A stretch of DNA of 64,000 bases from Sulfurivermis sp041678005 (GTDB lineage Bacteria; Pseudomonadota; Gammaproteobacteria; Thiohalomonadales; Thiohalomonadaceae), in the NCBI GenBank assembly GCA_041678005.1, contig JBAYOW010000005.1:26270-90269 (forward strand), read 5' to 3'. Under the pieces are notes generated by a model that worked only from the letters and a program-made list of their open reading frames with translations, was not told the origin of the DNA and made no database searches. Shown here piece by piece: positions 34,108 to 42,974 of the stretch; the stretch's first letter is position 1; the number at the start of each line of letters is the position of its first letter. Position numbers and translations under genes: made by a program.

Positions 34108-34171
34108 TCCACCAAGGCGTGAGAAAACGCTCTGTTCTTGTTGTTGCACAAGGATTTGTGTCATTTTTGTG
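34098..34171 (+). repeat. Dispersed intergenic element, copy e, abutting the lipB start
   Basis: GCCCGCACATTCCACCAAGG, CGTGAGAAAACGC, then TTGTTGTTGCACAAGGATTTGTG, aligning with the tail of copy a. It covers the lipB start codon and upstream region, so the lipB leader is made of this element read in reverse. Confidence 0.6.
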
Positions 34172-34230
34172 TAAAAACCAAAATGCTTAGTTGTATTTTT
34201 TCACTGGCACGGCACTGGCTCGGCCTGCAT

Positions 34231-34497
34231 TCACAGCGCCATAACCACACGCTTATCTGCACTGAGCGCGGCATAGATGGCATCCAGTTGTGACTTTTCA
34301 GTCGCGTATACAGTCACCGTTACGGAGATGTATTTACCATTGCGACTCGGTCTTGTGCTAATTGCATTGGCATCAAGTGGGGCAATATGTTGACTGATAA
34401 TCGCCGTGACCAGTGCGGGGAAATCCTCTTGATCCAGCCCCATGGCCTTGATGGCGACTGTGCAGGGAAATTCAAGCGGGGTGTCTGTTGTGTTCAT
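34231..34497 (-). CDS. ybeD: DUF493/YbeD-family protein
   Basis: An 88-residue small alpha/beta protein. FPCTVAIKAMGLDQEDFPALV and RPSRNGKYISVTVTV are YbeD hallmarks. The start was moved to ATG 34497 (MNTTDTPLEF), since the upstream extension overlaps dat. ybeD lies between dacA and lipB in E. coli too. The domain is ACT-like; its role is not established. Confidence 0.92.
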   Translation of the reverse strand: MNTTDTPLEFPCTVAIKAMGLDQEDFPALVTAIISQHIAPLDANAISTRPSRNGKYISVTVTVYATEKSQLDAIYAALSADKRVVMAL

Positions 34498-34514
34498 GAT
34501 TGCATCGTGTAAAT

Positions 34515-35381
34515 TTAGCTTACTTTGCCGGCACGAAAATCTTGCTTGTAGGCCGCGTAGAGTGCGCAGATGCGCTGCCAAAATGGGCCAGCCTGGCCGT
34601 TGCCAATGGTTTGGTCGTCGAGCTTTACTACGGCAGCAACATCACGCGCAGAGCTGGTTATCCAGATTTCATCGGCATTGCGCAAATCAGCCTCGCTGAT
34701 ATCGGCCTCACGACAGGGGATATTGTTTGCCTGACAAAGCTCCATTAGCAAATCACGGGTAATGCCGGGCAGCAGCAGATTGCTCTTGGGTGGAGTGAGT
34801 ACCATACCGGCACGCACTATGAAGATGTTGCTGGCCGAGCCCTCGGTGGCATGACCATCGCGCAACAGGATAGCCTCGCTGGCTCCAGCCTCGAGTGCCT
34901 GCTGGCGCATTAAAATATTTGGCAGCAGTGTAATGGCCTTGATGTTGCAACATTGCCAGCGGATATCGTTGACGGTAACGGCAGTAGTGCCGGTTTGATT
35001 TGCATGGTCAGGCTCGGTGAGTGGCGAACTCATGGCAAAGATCGTGGGCTGCATTTCTTTGACAAAGGCATGTTCGCGCCTGGCGGCTACGCCACGGGTG
35101 ATCTGCAGGTAAAGTGATTGGTCACCGCCACCGTTATATTCGATCAAGGTGGTTAAGATATCCTGCCATTGGGTGTGCTTGAGTGGGTTATCGATATGTA
35201 TCGCCTGCAGACTTTGCTCCAGACGTTGCAGGTGATGCTGAAGGCGAAAGGCACGGCCACTATATACGGGGATCAGCTCATAGACTCCATCGCCAAACAT
35301 AAAGCCACGATCCATGACGGAAATGTATGCTTCATTAATAGGCAGGAAGCTGCCATTGAGATAAACAATATCTTCCGCCAT
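34515..35381 (-). CDS. dat: D-alanine aminotransferase (class IV PLP enzyme)
   Basis: A 288-residue fold-type IV aminotransferase: VYLNGSFLP, GFMFGDGVYE, QITRGVAARREHAF, the PLP lysine in CNIKAITLLPN and ATEGSASNIFIV. ATG 35381 overlaps the dacA stop (ATGA). The gene makes D-Ala/D-Glu for peptidoglycan, fitting its place in the envelope operon. Branched-chain aminotransferase is a less likely alternative. Confidence 0.88.
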   Translation of the reverse strand: MAEDIVYLNGSFLPINEAYISVMDRGFMFGDGVYELIPVYSGRAFRLQHHLQRLEQSLQAIHIDNPLKHTQWQDILTTLIEYNGGGDQSLYLQITRGVAARREHAFVKEMQPTIFAMSSPLTEPDHANQTGTTAVTVNDIRWQCCNIKAITLLPNILMRQQALEAGASEAILLRDGHATEGSASNIFIVRAGMVLTPPKSNLLLPGITRDLLMELCQANNIPCREADISEADLRNADEIWITSSARDVAAVVKLDDQTIGNGQAGPFWQRICALYAAYKQDFRAGKVS

Positions 35382-36523
35382 CACTGCCACAGCATACGTA
35401 CATTATCGAACAAGCTTTTCCAGAGGCCGCCGTCAGCAACATCCTCCAGGGCTATAAGTGAACTCTCTGCCAATACCTCTGTGCCCAGTTTGATATTAAC
35501 GCGGCCTATGCGCTGACCCTTCTGGATCGGTGCCATGATATTGCTGTCTACGCTCAACATGGCATCGAGCTTGTCATACTGTCCGCGTGGCACGGTGATA
35601 TACATGGATTCATCCAGCCCCAGCGCTACCGTATCGCTGGCACCCTTCCAGATGCGGACAGATTTAACTGGCTGTGTTGCATCATATAGTTTATGGGTTT
35701 CGTAGAAACGAAAGCCGTAGTTGAGCAGTTTTTGGCTTTCATTGGCGCGCGCGCTTTCGCTCTTGGCGCCCATGACGACGGAAATCAGCCGCATGTCGTT
35801 GCGCAAGGCCGAGGTGACCAGGCAATATCCAGCACTTTCGGTATGGCCGGTCTTGAGTCCGTCCACGGTGTTGTCGCGGTATAGCAGCAGGTTGCGATTG
35901 CCCTGGGTGATGCCACCATAGGTGTACTCTTTTTCTGCATACCAGCCATAGTATTCGGGAGCCTCGCGGATAAGGTGAATGGCGAGTTTTGCCATGTCAT
36001 GGGCGGTGCTGTAATGCTGTGGATCAGGCAGGCCGGTGGCGTTGACGAAATTGGTACCATTCATGCCGATATTGCGGGCATGCTCATTCATCATGGAGGC
36101 AAATACCTCCTCACTACCGGCTATATGCTCAGCCAGGGCCACGCTGGCATCATTGCCAGATTGAATGATCGTTCCTTTGAGGAGTTGTTCAATTGAAACC
36201 TGGGTGTTTACCTCGATGAACATGCGTGAGCCTGGAGTGCGCCAGGCCTTTGTGCTGACCCGCACCTTGTCTTCCAGCTTGACTTCACCATTGTGCAATT
36301 CCTTAAAAACGACATAGGCGGTCATCATTTTGGTCAGACTGGCAGGCTCCATGGCTTCTTCGGCATTCTGTGCGGCGAGGATGTGGCCGCTGTGATAGTC
36401 GATCAGAATGTGGCTGCGGGCATCCACACGGGGCGGTTCAGGCACCATTGAAGGGTTGGCCCAGGCGCTACTGTGAAAAATAGTGGACAGAAGTATACTG
36501 GCGGAGAAGATTAAATATTTCAT
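35381..36523 (-). CDS. dacA: D-alanyl-D-alanine carboxypeptidase (PBP5-type)
   Basis: A 380-residue low-mass penicillin-binding protein: signal peptide, SLTKMM (SxxK), SGNDAS (SxN), GLKTGHTESAG (KTG) and a C-terminal amphipathic membrane anchor (GGLWKSLFDNVRMLW). It trims the pentapeptide stem. ATG 36523 is the start giving a clean signal peptide. Confidence 0.96.
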   Translation of the reverse strand: MKYLIFSASILLSTIFHSSAWANPSMVPEPPRVDARSHILIDYHSGHILAAQNAEEAMEPASLTKMMTAYVVFKELHNGEVKLEDKVRVSTKAWRTPGSRMFIEVNTQVSIEQLLKGTIIQSGNDASVALAEHIAGSEEVFASMMNEHARNIGMNGTNFVNATGLPDPQHYSTAHDMAKLAIHLIREAPEYYGWYAEKEYTYGGITQGNRNLLLYRDNTVDGLKTGHTESAGYCLVTSALRNDMRLISVVMGAKSESARANESQKLLNYGFRFYETHKLYDATQPVKSVRIWKGASDTVALGLDESMYITVPRGQYDKLDAMLSVDSNIMAPIQKGQRIGRVNIKLGTEVLAESSLIALEDVADGGLWKSLFDNVRMLWQ

Positions 36524-36583
36524 GAGTAAAAAAGTACGTGAGCTAATGAATAACAAGGCTGATTTTACCTGAAAAAAACAGCT

Positions 36584-36656
36584 GGCCCGCATATTTTATC
36601 AGGGCGAGAGAAAGTTTTGGTGTTGCTATTACAGGATTCTATATCAGTTCACAGGA
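36584..36656 (+). repeat. Dispersed intergenic element, copy f
   Basis: GCCCGCATATTTTATCAGGG, CGAGAGAAAG, then GTGTTGCTATTACAGGATTC and ATATCAGTTCACAG, aligned with copy a over about 70 bp. It lies between rlpA and dacA, antisense to both. The rest of this 249-bp gap shows nothing. Confidence 0.6.
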
Positions 36657-36772
36657 TGATGCTTGGCAAAGTCTTGAGAACAGCCCTATGACAGATAAAC
36701 ATGCCGTTATTAATGCGTCTCGCCCTTCGCTATATCCTGCGCTTACCAGTTGGCAAAATGCTCACAGATATT

Positions 36773-37588
36773 TCAATCAATGACCACATGTGGTGTGCCA
36801 ACGCCAAGGGTTTTTATCCGTTCGGCCAGGCGATCAGCTTCATCAACATTATCTATAGGGCCGACGCGTACACGATAGATGGCAGAACTGTTGTTGGATG
36901 CCTGCATGATGTGGACAGGAGGCAGTGCTTCAGTGTTGAGACGGCTGCGCAGTTGTTCGGCATTGTTGCGGCTGACAAAGGCGCCTATCTGCAGGTAAAG
37001 TTTGACGAAATTCGAGTTGTTGGACGGGTTGCTTATTGCTGGCGTGCCGGCCTGGGCAATCAGGCTGGCTGATGGAACCGGCTTGCCAGGTGTCAGCGCG
37101 CGCACTTCACCCAGGCCTGTTCCTGTGCCGACAATATCTAGTTTATTGGCGGCGGCATAGGATAAATCAATAAGTCGGTTGTCGTGAAAAGGGCCACGAT
37201 CATTTACGCGCACAACAACGCTGCGTCCATTTTTCAGGTTTGTAACCTGCACATAGGTGGGCAGAGGCAAACTGGTGTGGGCCGCAGTGAGTGCATACAT
37301 ATTGTAGATTTCGCCATTGGCTGTCTTGCGGCCATGAAATTTCTTGCCATACCATGAGGCAATGCCTCGTTCTACATAACCTGCCGAGCTGTTGCGCACA
37401 ACATAACGCTGGCCGTTGATGACATAGGAGGGAGGATTACCTGATTTGCTGCGTGGTTCAGCACGTGGCACTGGATCAGGTATGTATGATGAGCCACCGG
37501 AGCGAGGCGGGCCACCATCACGTACTCCAAGACTGCAGCTGCTCAGCAAGATGACGGCAGCAGTCAATAGGCCGAGTCTATTGATCAT
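36773..37588 (-). CDS. rlpA: RlpA septal-ring lytic transglycosylase lipoprotein
   Basis: A 271-residue lipoprotein with lipobox LLSSC. The double-psi beta-barrel domain (GIASWYGKKFHGRKTANGE, NDRGPFHDNRLIDLS) contains the catalytic Glu/Asp region, and a C-terminal SPOR domain binds denuded septal glycan. The start overlaps the mltB stop by 4 bp (ATGA). Confidence 0.95.
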   Translation of the reverse strand: MINRLGLLTAAVILLSSCSLGVRDGGPPRSGGSSYIPDPVPRAEPRSKSGNPPSYVINGQRYVVRNSSAGYVERGIASWYGKKFHGRKTANGEIYNMYALTAAHTSLPLPTYVQVTNLKNGRSVVVRVNDRGPFHDNRLIDLSYAAANKLDIVGTGTGLGEVRALTPGKPVPSASLIAQAGTPAISNPSNNSNFVKLYLQIGAFVSRNNAEQLRSRLNTEALPPVHIMQASNNSSAIYRVRVGPIDNVDEADRLAERIKTLGVGTPHVVID

Positions 37589-38592
37589 TGCGCGGTTTGC
37601 GTTATAGTGGCCTCCCTGGCCTTGCGTATTTCTTCACTCAATTGGTGTACCGCCATGGCGTAGAGTGGGCTGCGATTATAGCGGGTTATGACGTAGAAAT
37701 TATTGAAGATCACCCAATGCTCGTTACCACTTTCACCTTCCAGTTGCAGCAGGGCGACTGGAGCTGTGGGTGTGATGTTCCAGCGTGGTTTGACGCCGTA
37801 GTCGGCCAGTTTGTCTGCGCTGATGCTGGGTTTGAGACCGGCATCCAGTAATGGTTGATGTTTTTCAGCATTTACCTGGGCTGGCACTGTTACAGTTCCG
37901 CCATCAATCCAGCCATGTGTTTTGAAATAGTTGGCTACGCTGCCGATGATGTCGGAGGTGCTGTTGAATAGATCGCGCTGGCCATTGTCATCAAAGTCCA
38001 CCGCATAGCTGCGAAAGCTGGAAGGAATGAATTGTGGCGTACCCATGGCGCCGGCATAGGAGCCAGTGAGACTTAGTGGTTCTATATTTTCCTCGCGGGT
38101 CATCAGCAGATAATGCCGTAACTCGGAACGGAAAAATTTACTGCGCGGTGGATAATCAAAGGCCAATGTGCTGAGTGCATCCATGACGCGATGACGGCCA
38201 CGGAAACGGCCATAGCGTGTTTCCACGCCCAGGATGGCGACGATATATTGTGGCGCTACGCCAAAGTGTTGCTGTGCCTGCGCGAGCAATGTTTCATGCT
38301 CATGCCAGAAGGCAACACCCTCGCGGATACGTTCTGCCGTAACAAAGATAGGACGGTAGGCATGCCAGGGCTTGCCCTCAGCCGGACGGGTCATGGCTTC
38401 AATAATGTCTGGACGCAGCTCTACCTGACTGAACAGCTGTTTGAGTTCGCTGCGTGGGAAATTATGTTGGCTCACCATCTCATCGATAAAACTGCGTACC
38501 TCAGTACGTTCATTCAGGTCGCCGCTGCGACCATGAGAGGAAAAGGCCAGGCTGGATAGCAGCAGGGTGATGAAAATTTGACGCAGATTCAT
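37585..38592 (-). CDS. mltB: Membrane-bound lytic murein transglycosylase B
   Basis: A 335-residue SLT-type transglycosylase with signal peptide. Catalytic Glu is in LGVETRYGRF, with GAMGTPQFIPSS and DFDDNGQRDLF. The N-terminus lacks a lipobox Cys, so this is the soluble periplasmic form. ATG 38592 was chosen; a TTG at 38598 overlapping the rodA stop is possible. Confidence 0.94.
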   Translation of the reverse strand: MNLRQIFITLLLSSLAFSSHGRSGDLNERTEVRSFIDEMVSQHNFPRSELKQLFSQVELRPDIIEAMTRPAEGKPWHAYRPIFVTAERIREGVAFWHEHETLLAQAQQHFGVAPQYIVAILGVETRYGRFRGRHRVMDALSTLAFDYPPRSKFFRSELRHYLLMTREENIEPLSLTGSYAGAMGTPQFIPSSFRSYAVDFDDNGQRDLFNSTSDIIGSVANYFKTHGWIDGGTVTVPAQVNAEKHQPLLDAGLKPSISADKLADYGVKPRWNITPTAPVALLQLEGESGNEHWVIFNNFYVITRYNRSPLYAMAVHQLSEEIRKAREATITQTAQ

Positions 38593-38594
38593 AT

Positions 38595-39710
38595 TCAAGT
38601 CCTTAGAAATGCGCGGTGCGTATGAATGGACATCAGGATACCGAAGGAAATCATCAAGGTCACCATGGAACTGCCACCATAACTGATTAGTGGTAAAGGC
38701 ACACCAACTACTGGCAGCAAACCGGTCACCATGCCGGTATTGACGAATACATAGACCAGGAAGGTCATGGAAAGTCCATCGGCCAGCAGGCGGGCAAAAT
38801 TATCCTGGGCGCGACTGGCCATGTACAGGCAACGCAAGATAATAAAAAGATACAACGCCAGCAGTAGCAGAATGGCAAGCAGGCCAAATTCCTCACCAAT
38901 GACCGCAAAGATAAAGTCGGTATGCCGTTCTGGTAAAAATTCCAGATGTGACTGAGTACCGTTGAGCCAGCCTTTGCCATACAGGCCGCCAGAGCCGATG
39001 GCGATAGTGGATTGGATGATGTGATAGCCAGCGCCCAGCGGATCGCTTTCAGGGTTGATGAAGGCAAGCACACGCCGCTGTTGGTAGTCGTGCATTCCAT
39101 AGTGCCAGAAGGCGAGTGCCGCCGGGATGCCGAGCAGGATGGTGGTGCTGACAAGCCGCCAGGGCAGACCGGCAAACAGCAGGACAAAAATACCTGCACT
39201 GGCTATAAGCAGTGCCGTCCCCAGGTCTGGTTGCTTGGCGATGAGCAAGGCTGGAAGCATGCAGATGAACAGACCGCCAGCGATACGGCGCAGAGGTGGT
39301 GGCAGTGGTGTTTCAGCCAGATACCAGGCCACCATCAGCGGCACGGTAATTTTCATAAGCTCCGAGGGCTGGAAGCGAATGAAGCCAAGGTCCAGCCAGC
39401 GTTGCGCCCCCTTGCCGAACTCACCATGCGCCAATACTACCAGCAACAGTGAAAGTCCCAGGGTAAATACAAAAGGTGACCAGCGGCGCAGTGTTTTAGG
39501 TGGGATCTGGGCAAAGATGAACAGCAGTATAAATGCAAATGCCAGACGCCAAGACTGCTTGAGTACTGCAGTTGTGTCTTCACTGGATGCAGAATAGAAC
39601 ACTATCAGGCCACAGGCTCCCAACAGCAACAGACTGATGAATAGAGGCCAGTCAATATGCAAGTGGTATCTTGGCAGGCCGCGTTGTTGTGTGGGAGCGA
39701 ACAGACTCAT
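38595..39710 (-). CDS. rodA: Rod-shape SEDS peptidoglycan polymerase RodA
   Basis: A 371-residue membrane protein with ten hydrophobic helices; SEDS motifs GKGAQRWLDLGFIRFQPSE, KQPDLGTALL and GGSSMVT are present. RodA polymerises glycan with PBP2. It overlaps mrdA by 4 bp. Confidence 0.96.
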   Translation of the reverse strand: MSLFAPTQQRGLPRYHLHIDWPLFISLLLLGACGLIVFYSASSEDTTAVLKQSWRLAFAFILLFIFAQIPPKTLRRWSPFVFTLGLSLLLVVLAHGEFGKGAQRWLDLGFIRFQPSELMKITVPLMVAWYLAETPLPPPLRRIAGGLFICMLPALLIAKQPDLGTALLIASAGIFVLLFAGLPWRLVSTTILLGIPAALAFWHYGMHDYQQRRVLAFINPESDPLGAGYHIIQSTIAIGSGGLYGKGWLNGTQSHLEFLPERHTDFIFAVIGEEFGLLAILLLLALYLFIILRCLYMASRAQDNFARLLADGLSMTFLVYVFVNTGMVTGLLPVVGVPLPLISYGGSSMVTLMISFGILMSIHTHRAFLRT

Positions 39711-41578
39711 TTGAATTCCTCGTGCAGCTTGCCATCTTCATTCAGCAAATAGGCATCCATCAAGGCGCGTGCTATCGGGGCCGCCACGGCACCACCGCCA
39801 CCGCCGTTCTGTACGATTACCGCCACTGCAATCTGGGGGTTTTCCGCCGGAGCAAAGGCAACGAACAAGGCGTGGTCACGCAAGTGTTTGGCAACCTTTT
39901 CCACTTCATATTTTTCATCCTGTTTGATACCAAACACCTGAGCTGTGCCGGTTTTACCAGCGATTTTGTAGCCAAGTTGACGGTTGATGCTGCGGCCGGT
40001 TCCGGTAGGGCTGTGTACTACATCGATCATGGCGCGGTGAGTGTGCAACCAGTTGTTTTTTTCAATCACGCGTACTGAGGGCAATTCCTTGGCAATAATG
40101 GGTGTGCGTGTGCCCCTGCTTGGGTCTTCCATAATGTTGACCACTCTGGGTGATAGATGTTTGCCAAAGCTGGCCAGGGTGGCAGTGGTTGAGGCGAGTT
40201 GCAAAGGCGTTGTCAGGGTAAATCCCTGGCCGATACCGGTGATCAGGGTTTCACCCGGGAACCAGACCTGGTGTTGTGCGCGCCGTTTCCATTCGCGCGA
40301 GGGCATCAGGCCACTGGATTCCCCCAATAAGTCGATTTGGGTAGGTCGGCCAAAGCCAAAAGAATGCATATATTCGGACATGCGGTCGATGCCCAGGGTA
40401 TTGGCAAGGTCATAGTAAAAGGTGTCACAGGATTCAACGATGGATTTGTTGAAGTCTACCCAGCCATGGCCTTCTTTGCGCCAGTCACGATAGTGGCGAT
40501 CATCGCCTTTCAACATGTAATAACCAGGATCCCATATCCGTGTGTCATGGCGTATTTCACCGGTCTCAAGGCCAAGCAGACCGTAGAATTGTTTGATGGT
40601 CGAGCCGGGTGGATACTGGCCATTGAGGGCACGATTGAATAGCGGCTGGTATGGTGATTTGGCCAGCGCATCATAGCTGATCGTATCGATGCCGTTGACG
40701 AACAGATTGGGGTCAAAGCTGGGCAGGCTGAGCAGGGCCAGGACTGCGCCATTGTTTGGGTTGATCGCTGCCACGGCACCGTGGTCTTCGCCAAAGGCCT
40801 GTTGTGCAGCCTGTTGCAGGCGCACATCGAGATGTAGATACAGGTTATGCCCAGGTACTGGCGGTGTACGTTCGAGTACACGCAGCACACGGCCACGTGC
40901 ATTGATTTCTACCTGTTGGAAGCCCACCTTGCCATGCAGATCATTTTCATAGGTTTTTTCTATGCCTGTCTTGCCTATATGCACAGTGGCGGCATAGTTT
41001 GAGGTATCCAGTTGTTGCAGTTCACGCTCATCGATACGGCCGACATAGCCCAAGGTATGGGCCAGTAGCGTGCCAAAGGGATAGACGCGCGATAGACGTG
41101 AGCGGATCTCAACGCCAGGTAATCGATAGCGGTTGACGGCAATGTTGGCTACTTCTTCCTCCGTCATGCGCAGGCGCAAGAGTGATTCTTCAAACCGGCG
41201 TTTGTTACGCAGGGTTTGGCGGAAGCGACTCAGGTCATTGTCACTGACACTGATTAGTTCACCGATGGCGGCCAGTGTCGCGTCCATGTCTTCGACCAGT
41301 TCCGGCACGATTTCCAGGCTGAAACTAGGCTGGTTTTCAGCCAGAATGAGGCCGTTACGATCGTAGATCAGGCCTCGAGTGGGCGCAATTGGTCGAATGT
41401 CAACGCGATTGTTGCGTGACAGCGTGGTGTAATGTTCATGATTGACCACCTGCAAAAAGAACAGACGCACGATCACCAGGGAAAATAATACCAGACAGAA
41501 TATTGCCGCGATAATGATACGGCGGCGATATAAATGCTTCTCCCACTGTGGATTTCTGAGCGGGGCGCCGCGAAACAT
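39707..41578 (-). CDS. mrdA: Penicillin-binding protein 2
   Basis: A 623-residue class B PBP: one N-terminal membrane anchor, a pedestal domain and a transpeptidase domain with PGSTIKQF (SxxK), SCDTF (SxN equivalent) and KTGTAQ. It is the elongasome transpeptidase partner of RodA. It starts one base after the mreD stop. Confidence 0.96.
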   Translation of the reverse strand: MFRGAPLRNPQWEKHLYRRRIIIAAIFCLVLFSLVIVRLFFLQVVNHEHYTTLSRNNRVDIRPIAPTRGLIYDRNGLILAENQPSFSLEIVPELVEDMDATLAAIGELISVSDNDLSRFRQTLRNKRRFEESLLRLRMTEEEVANIAVNRYRLPGVEIRSRLSRVYPFGTLLAHTLGYVGRIDERELQQLDTSNYAATVHIGKTGIEKTYENDLHGKVGFQQVEINARGRVLRVLERTPPVPGHNLYLHLDVRLQQAAQQAFGEDHGAVAAINPNNGAVLALLSLPSFDPNLFVNGIDTISYDALAKSPYQPLFNRALNGQYPPGSTIKQFYGLLGLETGEIRHDTRIWDPGYYMLKGDDRHYRDWRKEGHGWVDFNKSIVESCDTFYYDLANTLGIDRMSEYMHSFGFGRPTQIDLLGESSGLMPSREWKRRAQHQVWFPGETLITGIGQGFTLTTPLQLASTTATLASFGKHLSPRVVNIMEDPSRGTRTPIIAKELPSVRVIEKNNWLHTHRAMIDVVHSPTGTGRSINRQLGYKIAGKTGTAQVFGIKQDEKYEVEKVAKHLRDHALFVAFAPAENPQIAVAVIVQNGGGGGAVAAPIARALMDAYLLNEDGKLHEEFK

Positions 41579-41579
41579 C

Positions 41580-42068
41580 TCAGCGTACCTTAAATTTGCG
41601 CCGCAGGTCGCGCAGGATTAGAAAGGCCCAGGGCCATAGCAGCATACTGACAAAAGAAGGCAGCCAATATTCCCAATGACTGGGTGCTTCGCCCAGTATG
41701 CCATTCACCCACAACATCAACATTTGATTGAGAGTCACCATGAGCAGGACAAACAAGGCTTGTTGCCATAACGGGAATACTCGTATGCGTTGGTGCAGGC
41801 GGATCGTCAGGTAGGCCACCAGGGCCAGGGCCAGGGCGTGCTGGCCTATCAGGGCACCCTTGATCACATCAAGAAACAGACCAAGCAACCAGCCGGTGCC
41901 GACGCCTATGCGATCGGGCAGGGCCAGACACCAATAGATCAACACCATCACTACCCATTCTGGACGATAGATTGCAGCCCAGTCACGCAGCGGCAGCATG
42001 GTAAGCAATAATGCCACGATGAAAGTCAGCGCAATGATCCAACCACCATGATGCCGTAATAGCGTCAT
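41580..42068 (-). CDS. mreD: Rod shape-determining protein MreD
   Basis: A 162-residue membrane protein with five to six hydrophobic helices. RPEWVVMVLIYWCLALPDRIG and GLFLDVIKGALIGQHAL are typical of MreD. It overlaps mreC by 4 bp. Confidence 0.93.
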   Translation of the reverse strand: MTLLRHHGGWIIALTFIVALLLTMLPLRDWAAIYRPEWVVMVLIYWCLALPDRIGVGTGWLLGLFLDVIKGALIGQHALALALVAYLTIRLHQRIRVFPLWQQALFVLLMVTLNQMLMLWVNGILGEAPSHWEYWLPSFVSMLLWPWAFLILRDLRRKFKVR

Positions 42069-42916
42069 GGCGGTGTTTCCTCTATCTGGCGTGATACCAG
42101 CAGAATTTCGCGGCTACGTTCCAGATGTGCAACCGGCTCGGCTACTACGCTGGCATAGGGTTGGTCTGGATTTTTTTCGAATTCTGTGATGATGGCTACC
42201 GGGTAACCTGGCGGGAAACGACGACCAAGGCCGGAGGTAATGAGCAAATCGCCCACCTCGATGTCGGCATTATTCGGAATATGTGGTATTTCCAGACGAT
42301 TGACCTCACCCGTGCCCAGGGCGATAGCACGCAGGCCATTGCGATTTACCTGTACAGGAATAGCGTGATTTGGGTCGGTGATCAGCAGGGCATGACTGGT
42401 AAAGGGCATGACCTCGGTCACCTGTCCCAGTACGCCATAGGCGTCCAGTAGCGGCTGACCTTCGAACACTCCTGCCTGACTGCCTTTGTTGATCAGGATG
42501 CGGCGGCGAAATGGTTCATGATCGACTGCCAGCAGCTCACCTATCAAAACCTGCTCACCGAGTTTGCGGGTGGAGTTCAAAAGCTCGCGCAGACGGGTAT
42601 TTTCTGCCTCTAGACTAAGCAATTTTTGCAGGCGAACTTCCAGGAGCAATTGACGGGCGCGCAGCTGCTGATTTTCTTCCTGCAAGCTGGCCCTGCTTAC
42701 CAGGTTATCGTGTGCCCAGTGGGCAGCGGCACTGGGTAAATCAACCAATTGTTGCAGCGGATAAACCAGGATGGATATTCCATTACGCACGGTATTCAGA
42801 TGGTGCTGACGATGGTCAACCGTCATCAGCACTACTGATGCAAGGATCAGCAGCAGCAGACGGATGGTTATTGGGGGACCCTGAATGAACAGGCGTTTGA
42901 TGCTGAAAATCCTCAA
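42065..42916 (-). CDS. mreC: Rod shape-determining protein MreC
   Basis: A 283-residue protein with one membrane anchor, a coiled coil (ENQQLRARQLLLEVRLQKLL) and the MreC beta domain (ITEVMPFTSHALLITDPNHAIPV). The only start near the anchor is a TTG at 42916, with no clear Shine-Dalgarno, and a hairpin lies just upstream. It forms the elongasome scaffold with MreB and MreD. Confidence 0.92.
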   Translation of the reverse strand: MRIFSIKRLFIQGPPITIRLLLLILASVVLMTVDHRQHHLNTVRNGISILVYPLQQLVDLPSAAAHWAHDNLVSRASLQEENQQLRARQLLLEVRLQKLLSLEAENTRLRELLNSTRKLGEQVLIGELLAVDHEPFRRRILINKGSQAGVFEGQPLLDAYGVLGQVTEVMPFTSHALLITDPNHAIPVQVNRNGLRAIALGTGEVNRLEIPHIPNNADIEVGDLLITSGLGRRFPPGYPVAIITEFEKNPDQPYASVVAEPVAHLERSREILLVSRQIEETPP

Positions 42917-42930
42917 TAATAGTGCTTGGC

Positions 42931-42958
42931 TGGCAGGATTGATTTATGCATCCTGCCA
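42931..42958 (-). promoter_or_regulatory. Hairpin in the mreB-mreC gap
   Basis: TGGCAGGAT (42931-42939) and ATCCTGCCA (42950-42958) form a perfect 9-bp stem with a 10-base loop, 14 bases upstream of the TTG start of mreC. There is no T-run. It may reduce read-through or protect the mreB message, as MreB is needed in excess over MreC. Confidence 0.55.
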
Positions 42959-42974
42959 ATCAAGCTGTTTTACC

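Noticed and set aside
34108..34164. Longer lipB start at 34164
   Set aside because: The extra residues come from the dispersed element and do not resemble the LipB N-terminus.
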